A DNA stretch of 64,000 bases from positions 248,001 through 312,000 of the forward strand of contig NZ_JAERRG010000005.1 of assembly GCF_016741935.1 (NCBI RefSeq), written 5' to 3'. Shown one piece after another: positions 58,579-64,000 of the stretch; the stretch's first letter is position 1; each line of letters begins with the position of its first letter. Source of the stretch: Streptomyces endocoffeicus (lineage in GTDB: Bacteria; Actinomycetota; Actinomycetes; Streptomycetales; Streptomycetaceae). The notes under the pieces were generated by a model. That model had not been told where the DNA came from and did no database searches. It saw only the letters and a program-made list of their open reading frames with translations. A program made the translations under genes and the position numbers.

Positions 58579-58593
58579 CTGGCGTCGCGTCAG
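58579..58593. promoter_or_regulatory. Operator copy CTGGCGTCGCGTCAG before the SDR gene
   Basis: Right half GCGTCAG and left half CTGGCGT; followed by ATTAGG, the same flank as the copy at 32497. Ends 18 bp before ATG 58561 on the minus strand. Confidence 0.6.
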
Positions 58594-58685
58594 ATTAGGG
58601 GCGCGGCCGCGAGATGACCAGAGCGCCACCGGCCCGTTTTCGCCGTCCGATTCCGCGCACTTGATTCGTACGCACCCCTCCCCAA

Positions 58686-58700
58686 CTGACGTCACGTCAG
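58686..58700. promoter_or_regulatory. Operator copy CTGACGTCACGTCAG before the EthD-like gene
   Basis: Perfect 7+1+7 palindrome, 15 bp before ATG 58716 with GAGGGA in between. Together with the site at 58579 it brackets the divergent promoter. Confidence 0.78.
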
Positions 58701-58715
58701 CTACACCTGAGGGAC

Positions 58716-59543
58716 ATGACAAGCGACGCGTACGCGGAACTGGCCTCCGTCGGCCCGTACGGGGTGCGCCCTGGCCATGCCCTGATCACCCTGGTCGAGC
58801 CGCACCCGGGCCATGAGTACGCCTACAACCGCTGGTACGAGGACGACCACTTCATCGCGGGCGCGATGGCCATGCCCTGGATCTACGCGGGCCGCCGCTG
58901 GGTCGCCACCCGTGAGCTGCAACTGCTGCGCTACCCCGAGAAGTCGGCGATCGCCCAGCCGGTGACCGCCGGCTGCTACCTCTCCGTCTACTGGCTCACC
59001 GAGGGGCGCTACGCGGACCACATGCGGTGGACGGTCGGCATCAACAAGCGGCTGCTGCGGGACGGGCGGGTCTACCAGGACCGTACGCACATCTTCACGG
59101 CCTTCCAGGACCACGAGGCCACCATCTACCGGGACGGGGCGGCCGGGCCGCGTGACCACCACGCACTGGACCACCCCTACGCCGGGCTGGCGCTGGAGGT
59201 GATCGAGACCGAGGGCCCGGAGCAGCGGGAGGAACTGCTCGCATGGCTCCGATCCAGACATCTGCCGCGCCGGCTCGCGGGCTCACCCGCCGCGATGGTG
59301 ACGGTCTTCCGGCCGACCCCGCTGCCCTCGGACCGGATGTCGTATGTGAAGCAGGTCGAGGGGGTCGACACCCGGCTGACCCTGCTCTGGTTCCTGGAGT
59401 CCGATCCCCGCGAATGCTGGGACCCCTGTTTCACCGGTCTGGACGGTGAAGTGGCCGATGCCGGTCTCGGCCGGGTGGAATTCATGGCGCCGTTCATTCC
59501 GACGATTCCCGGTACGGACCAATACGTGGCGGAACTCCGCTGA
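58716..59543 (+). CDS. EthD/dimeric alpha-beta barrel-like protein
   Basis: 275 residues; GAGGGAC gives a good site before ATG 58716. Two ferredoxin-like halves: HALITLVEPHPGHEYAYNRWYEDDHFIAGAMAMPWIYAGRRWVAT in the first and SRHLPRRLAGSPAAMVTVFRPTPLP in the second. The YNRWYEDDHF segment is the EthD-like motif. Related proteins act as small oxygenase helpers or ring-opening enzymes with no cofactor, though the function is mostly unproven. Its pairing with an SDR under shared operators makes it part of the inferred catabolic set. Confidence 0.72.
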   Translation: MTSDAYAELASVGPYGVRPGHALITLVEPHPGHEYAYNRWYEDDHFIAGAMAMPWIYAGRRWVATRELQLLRYPEKSAIAQPVTAGCYLSVYWLTEGRYADHMRWTVGINKRLLRDGRVYQDRTHIFTAFQDHEATIYRDGAAGPRDHHALDHPYAGLALEVIETEGPEQREELLAWLRSRHLPRRLAGSPAAMVTVFRPTPLPSDRMSYVKQVEGVDTRLTLLWFLESDPRECWDPCFTGLDGEVADAGLGRVEFMAPFIPTIPGTDQYVAELR

Positions 59544-59576
59544 AGCGGCGACGCGGGAAAGCGCCGGAAACGGCAA

Positions 59577-59616
59577 GAGCCCTCTCGGCAGGGACGGCGA
59601 CCGGTCGAGAGGGCTC
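59577..59616. terminator. 11-bp perfect hairpin between convergent genes
   Basis: GAGCCCTCTCG (59577-59587) pairs with CGAGAGGGCTC (59606-59616), loop 18 nt; between the EthD-like gene (+) and the DUF397 gene (-). Confidence 0.82.
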
Positions 59617-59676
59617 GGCTGCGGACTTGGCGCTCCGCGCCGCCGACCGCGCTACCGCGGCCGGATGGTGCGGAGA

Positions 59677-59886
59677 TCAGCCGAGGTCGAAGGCGCCTCG
59701 GCTGACGTCGGACACAAAGGCCGACCACGATGCGGGGGCGAAGTTGAGCGTCGGTCCCTGGGGGTCCTTGGAGTCGCGCACGGCGATCTCGCTGATGACC
59801 GGGGAGGAGATTTCCACGCAAGCGCCGTTTCCGGCCGAGTACGAGGATTTCACCCACATGCTCGTCTTTCCCTGCTGAATGGACAC
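59677..59886 (-). CDS. DUF397 family small protein
   Basis: 69 residues from GTG 59886 (CGGAG 6 nt upstream); ATG 59859 (MWVKSSYS) is an alternative. The family core WVKSSYSAGNGACVEIS ... IAVRDSKDPQGPTLNFAPASWSAFVSDV is complete. DUF397 proteins are the small partners of XRE-type WhiJ-like regulators in Streptomyces development. Here the XRE gene lies 193 bp upstream on the same strand, as is usual. Confidence 0.93.
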   Translation of the reverse strand: MSIQQGKTSMWVKSSYSAGNGACVEISSPVISEIAVRDSKDPQGPTLNFAPASWSAFVSDVSRGAFDLG

Positions 59887-60079
59887 GATTGCTCCGATGC
59901 ATTGTGTAGATGAGACGCACCCCCGATTGGAGGCGTCACCGACGTTACTCGGCAACATCGTCTGGAAAGCGGGCCATTCACTCGACCGGATGGCATATTC
60001 CCGTGGCCCCTTCCCCGGCGAGGCGCGGAGGTGTAATCTCCGCCCTTCGCCGTTCGCGCCGGAGCGTTTCCGTCCCTCC

Positions 60080-60973
60080 TCAGTCCGCCGGGGCCGCCTC
60101 GCTCTCCTCCTGGTGCCTGCGGGCGTGCTCCTGGGCCATCTCGGTGATGAACTGGCGGCTCTGATCCGCGTTCAGCGCCTGGGCCCGCAGATGCTCGTAC
60201 ATCATGCTGTAGCTCTGCACATCGCTGAGCTTCTCCAGATACAGGTCGCTGGTCACGCCCTCGAGATAGACGACGCTGGTGTCCGACTCGTCCGAGAACT
60301 CCAGGATGGTGAACTGCCCGCTCATCCCCGGATGCGATCCCATGTCGAAGGGCAGCGCCTGCACCGTCACATGGGGCTCGTGGCTCATTCGGACCAGATA
60401 GTCCAGCTGATCGCTCATGATCTTGGAGTTGCCGACCACCCGCCGCATCGCCGCCTCGTCCACGACCGCCCACAGCCGCAGCGGCGCCAGTGGATCGGTG
60501 ATCCGCTCCTGGCGCCTGAGCCGGACCTGGACCCGCTGGGCGATCTGGTCCTGAGGGGCCTCCGGCAGGGCGCCGCTGATCACCGCCTCCGCGTACTCCG
60601 GGGTCTGCAAGAGGCCGGGCAGCACCTGGGGTTCGTAGACCCGCAGCGACGCCGCGTCCGTCTCGAAGCCGATATAGACGCTGTACGGCACATCGCCGAA
60701 GGCGTTCCACCAGCCCTGCTGGCGGGACTCCTTCGCCATTTGCATAAGGGAATCGACCAGCGCCTTGTCCTCCACCTTGTAGGTGCGGCACAGGTCGCGC
60801 ACATCGCGCTGGCTGATGCTGCGGCGTCCGTTCTCCAGTCGGCTGATCTTCGACTGGGAGACCATCAGCTCCTCCGCCACCTCCTCCGCCGTCATGCCCT
60901 TCTCCTGGCGGAGCCTGCGCAGTTCCTGGCCCAACCGGCGTCGCCGGACAGTGGGGCCGACGTTCGATGTCAC
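60080..60973 (-). CDS. XRE-family regulator with DUF5753 (WhiJ-like)
   Basis: 297 residues from GTG 60973 (GGAGG 11 nt upstream). N-terminal helix-turn-helix (about 15-70): LGQELRRLRQEKGMTAEEVAEELMVSQSKISRLENGRRSIS. DUF5753 domain from about 100: FETDAASLRVYEPQVLPGLLQTPEYAEAVI ... RRQERIT ... AALR-like LWAVVDEAAMRRVVG and VTVQALPFDMGSHPGMSGQFTILEF. Paired with the DUF397 gene downstream; such pairs influence sporulation and antibiotic production. An inverted repeat at 60999-61021 in its promoter is a candidate self-operator. Confidence 0.93.
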   Translation of the reverse strand: MTSNVGPTVRRRRLGQELRRLRQEKGMTAEEVAEELMVSQSKISRLENGRRSISQRDVRDLCRTYKVEDKALVDSLMQMAKESRQQGWWNAFGDVPYSVYIGFETDAASLRVYEPQVLPGLLQTPEYAEAVISGALPEAPQDQIAQRVQVRLRRQERITDPLAPLRLWAVVDEAAMRRVVGNSKIMSDQLDYLVRMSHEPHVTVQALPFDMGSHPGMSGQFTILEFSDESDTSVVYLEGVTSDLYLEKLSDVQSYSMMYEHLRAQALNADQSRQFITEMAQEHARRHQEESEAAPAD

Positions 60974-60998
60974 GGGACGTGCACCTCCGGCTTCGTAC

Positions 60999-61021
60999 TG
61001 CTGATTTATGCTGTTCAGCAG
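60999..61021. promoter_or_regulatory. Inverted repeat CTGCTGA...TCAGCAG before the XRE gene
   Basis: 7-bp arms around a 9-bp AT-rich centre (TTTATGCTG), 26-48 bp before GTG 60973. The remainder of the 60974-61354 gap is GC-rich DNA with short GGTGC-type repeats and no gene. Confidence 0.5.
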
Positions 61022-61354
61022 CCTGCCACTACCGGACGGGGCCGCGCTGGGAAATGGCCGCACAAGGGCGGCCGCACAACGGTGGGCGAACGCGCGCGCG
61101 GGGCGGCGGGACGGCCGGTCGTCCAAATCGGCCGTCCCACCACCCCGCGCGCTTCAGCGGCTCCCGAACCGGGTCAGTGGGGACTGCGGTGCGGTCGGTG
61201 GAGCGTCAGTGGTGCTCGGTGCTGCTCGGAGCCGGACGGTGGCGCTCGGCCCCGGACGGTGCCGGGAGCGGTGTCCGCCGCCCCGCTGACGGGCTGCTGG
61301 TGCGTTCGACGGGCTGGGTGGTGCGTGCTGGTGCGATGGTGCCCCGAAGGGGCC

Positions 61355-62110
61355 TCAGCGCGCTCCGACGCGGGCCATGCTCCCGCGACGGGACGGCTGG
61401 GCCGGAACGCCGGCCGCGGGCTCCGCCGCGGCGCGCGTGCCCGGCTGTCGGCCCGGGCCTGCGGCCGGTGCGCGCCGTGGCTGCGCCGCGGCACCGTTCT
61501 GCACGTCCATCACGGCGTGCGCCACGAGACCGCCCATCGGGTCGTGCCGGATCAGATCCCGGAGCCTGGAGCGCGAGGAACGCCCCTCGTTCCCGGGATA
61601 CAGGTGCTTGCCGAGCCCGACCGCGTGGGCCAGGGCGGCGAGCGCCGCGGTCCGCGGGTCCGGCGGTACGCCGGTGCGGATCGCGCTGTCCAGCCGGGCC
61701 CTGATCTCCCGGCTGATCGCCGTGTCCGTCGCCTGGTAGCGCGTCGTCGGCAGTACGCCACACATCTGGCCCGCGACGGCATGCACCATGCCGCAGCGCT
61801 CCAGGTGCGTGAGGTACGTCTGGCGCAGCCCCAGCCGGGGCCCGCCGATCCAGTGGACCGCGCGCACCGGGCTGCCGCGTCGGCGCAGCAGCTCCAGCGC
61901 GGAGTCCAGAGTCGGATCTCCGGTCGGCCGTGGCAGCACCACGGCGATACGATCCCCGTCAGGGGCTATCCGTCCGGCCAGGGCCAGCTCTACTAGCTGT
62001 GCCCCGGCAAGACCGAGGTCAAGCGACTGCGGCTGCGCCGTGGTACCCGTGGTCGGGTCCAAAGCGAGCAGCAGAAGCTCCTCAGGAATTGTTCTGCGGC
62101 TCCTGCCCAT
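61355..62110 (-). CDS. GPP34 (GOLPH3/Vps74-like) family protein
   Basis: 251 residues. RTIPEELLLLALDPTTGTTAQPQSLDLGLAGAQLVELALAGRI at the N-terminus is the family start; RCGMVHAVAGQMCGVLPTTRYQATDTAISREIRARL and RTAALAALAHAVGLGKHLYPG follow. The eukaryotic members bind phosphoinositides and sort glycosyltransferases; in Streptomyces the family is multi-copy and of unknown role. The Ala/Pro/Arg-rich tail of about 45 residues is low-complexity. Confidence 0.9.
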   Translation of the reverse strand: MGRSRRTIPEELLLLALDPTTGTTAQPQSLDLGLAGAQLVELALAGRIAPDGDRIAVVLPRPTGDPTLDSALELLRRRGSPVRAVHWIGGPRLGLRQTYLTHLERCGMVHAVAGQMCGVLPTTRYQATDTAISREIRARLDSAIRTGVPPDPRTAALAALAHAVGLGKHLYPGNEGRSSRSRLRDLIRHDPMGGLVAHAVMDVQNGAAAQPRRAPAAGPGRQPGTRAAAEPAAGVPAQPSRRGSMARVGAR

Positions 62111-62365
62111 CCATGCCTCCCCGCGTGGATGAATGACAGGGTGACCCCTCTCACATTGGTCTGTCGAGAGTGCCTGGGGGGTTTGGGTGGGAACCAGTAG
62201 GTATGTCGTTCTCGTCTAGCAGGTGGGCGGGCACCTGAAGACGCTCTCCGGCTGTGGCGATGCGCGATCGCGTGCCGGACACACAGGACACTGGTAGAGG
62301 TTGGGCTGCGGGACGTGACGCCATGGGGCGTACGGCGTCCCGCGACACATATCGAGGAGGCATCG

Positions 62366-64000
62366 GTGGCGGGCGAGTCCCCCGGCAGGTCGGATCAGCA
62401 GAAGTCGTCGGGGGAGACGGCTAGGGGAGAGAGCGATCCGAGGCTCGCGATCTCGCGCGAAGCGGAGGCGGGCCAGGGCTCGACGGCGGTCGCCGTCGTG
62501 TCCGACGACCTCCGGTCGGGTTCCGAGGAGCCGGAATCGGCTTCTGACGAGCCCGAGGTGACCTCCCAGGCGAAGGCCGAAGCGGAGGCGGAAGCGGAAC
62601 CAGAGGCGCCGGCGGTCGACCGGGGTGAAGCGAAGGTTTCTGGTGTTCGCGATAGTGAACAGGGCGAAGGTTCCGGGTCGTCGGAGGCGAAGGCGGAGCC
62701 GGAGGCGGATGCCGGTGCATCGGACGAATCACCCAAGGGGGATGCGGCCGAGCCCGACGCGGAGGCGGAGGCGGAAGCGGACGAGGGCGGTGCGGACGGC
62801 GCCGATGACTCCAATGACGCCGATGATTCCAATGACGCTGACGACTCTGATGACGCGGACGCCGACGCGAAGGTTGAGGGTGCGTCCGAGGCGGAGTCGG
62901 ATGAGGGCGGCGATGAGTCGTCGAAGTCGTCGGTGGATCGGCGGACGGCTGTCTTCCGTACGGTGACGCCGAAGGGGGACGCGGACGCGAAGGTTGAGGG
63001 TGCGTCCGAAGCCGAGTCGGACGAGGACGGTGACGAGTCCTCGAAGTCGTCGGTGGATCAGCGGACGGCCGTCTTCCGTACGGTGACGCCCAAGGCGGAC
63101 GCCGAGGGCAAGGACAAGAAGGACGAGTCCGAGAAGGGCGAGTCCAAGAAGAAGGAAGAGGCCGAGGCGGACGAGCCCAAGGGCGAGTCCGGTAAGGCCG
63201 CCGCGTCCGACGCGGGCGACGACAACTCCGACAAGCCGATCGACCGCCCGACGGCCGCCTTCGGCGTGCTCCCGGAGAAGCCGGGGAAGGGCGATAAGGG
63301 CGGCAAGGGCGGCAAGAAGGGCGTTGACCAGCCGACCACCGCTTTCAAGGCGGTCGGCCCCCCGGCTGACAGCGAGACGGCCGAGGGCGAGACGGCCGAC
63401 GGCAAGACCGCCGACGGCAAGACCGCCGACGGCAAGACCGCCGACGGCAAGACCGCCGACAGCAAGACCGCCGACAGCAAGACCGCCGACAGCAAGACGG
63501 CCGACAAGGCGTCTGACGCGAAGGCGTCCGACGCCAAGACGTCCGGCAAGAAGCCCGTCGGCGAGTCGGACAACGAGCGGACCAGCAAGTTCATCCCGCT
63601 GCGGTCCCCCGACGACCCGGCCCCGCCGAAGCCCCCGGCCCCGCCCGCCGCGCCGAAGGCCCCCGCGGCCCCGCCCGCGGCGGTCCCCGAGGCCGAGCGG
63701 ACCAAGCAGCAGCCGCTGCCGCCGCTGGCCCCGGACGGCAAGCAGCCCGCGCCGCTCGACCTGCTGGCGCAGCTGACCAATACGCCGCCCAAGCCCGAGA
63801 CGCCGCTGCGGACGGCGGTCCGCCGGGTCAAGATCTGGACACCGCTGGCCGTGCTGCTGGTGATCATCCTGGGGGTTGCCCAGGCGATGCGGCCGCTGCC
63901 GGATCCGTCGCTGAAGCTCACCTCGGACGCCGCCTACCGCTTCGGCGGCGGCGCGCTCTCCATGCCGTGGCCCGACCAGGGCCAGTCGGCCGCCGAGGTC
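62366..64000 (+). CDS. Probable D-alanyl-D-alanine carboxypeptidase with long acidic repeat tail, 3' end outside window
   Basis: 545 codons seen, from GTG 62366 (GAGGAGG 5 nt upstream). About residues 1-485 are an acidic, repetitive, probably disordered cytoplasmic region; then one membrane helix (IWTPLAVLLVIILGVAQAM, about 490-508) and the start of an external domain (YRFGGGALSMPWPDQGQSAAEV) that matches the beginning of Streptomyces carboxypeptidase (PBP5-like) domains. The SxxK active site lies beyond the window, so the assignment rests on that short stretch. The tail carries repeated DxxTAxF motifs, possible phosphothreonine sites. Confidence 0.72.
   Translation, partial: MAGESPGRSDQQKSSGETARGESDPRLAISREAEAGQGSTAVAVVSDDLRSGSEEPESASDEPEVTSQAKAEAEAEAEPEAPAVDRGEAKVSGVRDSEQGEGSGSSEAKAEPEADAGASDESPKGDAAEPDAEAEAEADEGGADGADDSNDADDSNDADDSDDADADAKVEGASEAESDEGGDESSKSSVDRRTAVFRTVTPKGDADAKVEGASEAESDEDGDESSKSSVDQRTAVFRTVTPKADAEGKDKKDESEKGESKKKEEAEADEPKGESGKAAASDAGDDNSDKPIDRPTAAFGVLPEKPGKGDKGGKGGKKGVDQPTTAFKAVGPPADSETAEGETADGKTADGKTADGKTADGKTADSKTADSKTADSKTADKASDAKASDAKTSGKKPVGESDNERTSKFIPLRSPDDPAPPKPPAPPAAPKAPAAPPAAVPEAERTKQQPLPPLAPDGKQPAPLDLLAQLTNTPPKPETPLRTAVRRVKIWTPLAVLLVIILGVAQAMRPLPDPSLKLTSDAAYRFGGGALSMPWPDQGQSAAEV
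62863..63102 (+). repeat. Two 120-bp (40-codon) direct repeats in the carboxypeptidase tail
   Basis: Units 62863-62982 and 62983-63102 differ at few bases and keep the frame. Each encodes an acidic stretch ending in SSVDxRTAVFRTVTPK. Recent duplication. Confidence 0.9.
63367..63507 (+). repeat. Pentapeptide (15-bp) tandem repeat DGKTA/DSKTA
   Basis: About nine copies of a 15-bp unit such as GACGGCAAGACCGCC, encoding (D/E)xxTA pentapeptides; four DGKTA then three DSKTA, with variant end units. In-frame copy-number change would alter tail length only. Confidence 0.92.

Noticed and set aside
60080..61126. An earlier in-frame start for the XRE regulator (adds 51 residues)
   Set aside because: The extra stretch has no XRE homology and crosses the promoter-like inverted repeat; GTG 60973 has a GGAGG site.
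1..64000. tRNA, rRNA, CRISPR arrays, prophage or integrative-element attachment sites
   Set aside because: None could be recognised; the direct repeats present have no spacer structure and no integrase or Cas gene is seen.

Overview
The window is high-GC, codon-biased actinobacterial DNA that looks like a Streptomyces chromosome. Supporting families are an AfsK-like kinase with a PQQ propeller, AfsR-type regulators, a WhiJ-like XRE plus DUF397 pair, GPP34, fused FO synthase, F420-dependent enzymes and frequent GTG starts. No rRNA, tRNA or CRISPR array was seen. One transposon-type gene (TnpB-like) is present.

Layout. 1-3.6 kb: the end of a carbohydrate ABC importer operon (two permeases, lipoprotein) plus a 2H phosphoesterase. 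3.7-6.2 kb: DJ-1/AraC regulator divergent from an MFS carrier. 6.4-18.3 kb: lipid or acyl-CoA catabolic genes (flavin reductase, enoyl-CoA hydratase, ADP-forming acyl-CoA synthetase, flavin monooxygenase, DoxX, DUF35 protein, SCP2-type thiolase, acyl-CoA dehydrogenase, deazaflavin oxidoreductase), a PNPOx-type enzyme and a TetR regulator. 18.6-24 kb: VOC protein, AfsK-like kinase and two secreted proteins. 24-28.2 kb: a second hydratase/DUF35/thiolase set divergent from an acyl-CoA ligase. 28.2-29.1 kb: two small genes encoding peptides built from DEHAP/DEHMP repeats. 29.4-35 kb: two paralogous AfsR-like NB-ARC/TPR proteins, one without the DNA-binding half. 35-43.6 kb: amidohydrolases, luciferase-like oxidoreductases, SDRs and an AraC regulator. 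43.7-50 kb: methyltransferase, ferredoxin-MBL hydrolase, PHP phosphoesterase and FO synthase. 50-62 kb: a TnpB-like element, ADP-ribosylglycohydrolase, GT87, GNAT, solute:sodium symporter, SDR/EthD pair, DUF397/XRE and GPP34. 62.4 kb to the end: the N-terminal half of a probable D-Ala-D-Ala carboxypeptidase with a long acidic repeat-rich tail.

How it fits together. A 15-bp palindrome close to CTGACGGnCCGTCAG recurs at about a dozen promoters between 10.3 and 58.7 kb, almost all in front of catabolic genes. One degenerate copy overlaps the start codon of the TetR gene at 17.6-18.25 kb. I infer a local regulon for activation and beta-oxidation-like breakdown of a cyclic or branched (steroid- or terpenoid-like) acid. 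It would use F420/FMN-dependent enzymes and two thiolase/DUF35 modules, controlled by that TetR protein.

Other signals not explained by gene content: the 8-mer CCTTACGG/CCGTAAGG at 26 or more places; many intergenic tandem repeats with different periods; a hairpin-rich right end of the TnpB element abutting FO synthase; and repeated DxxTAxF motifs in the carboxypeptidase tail.
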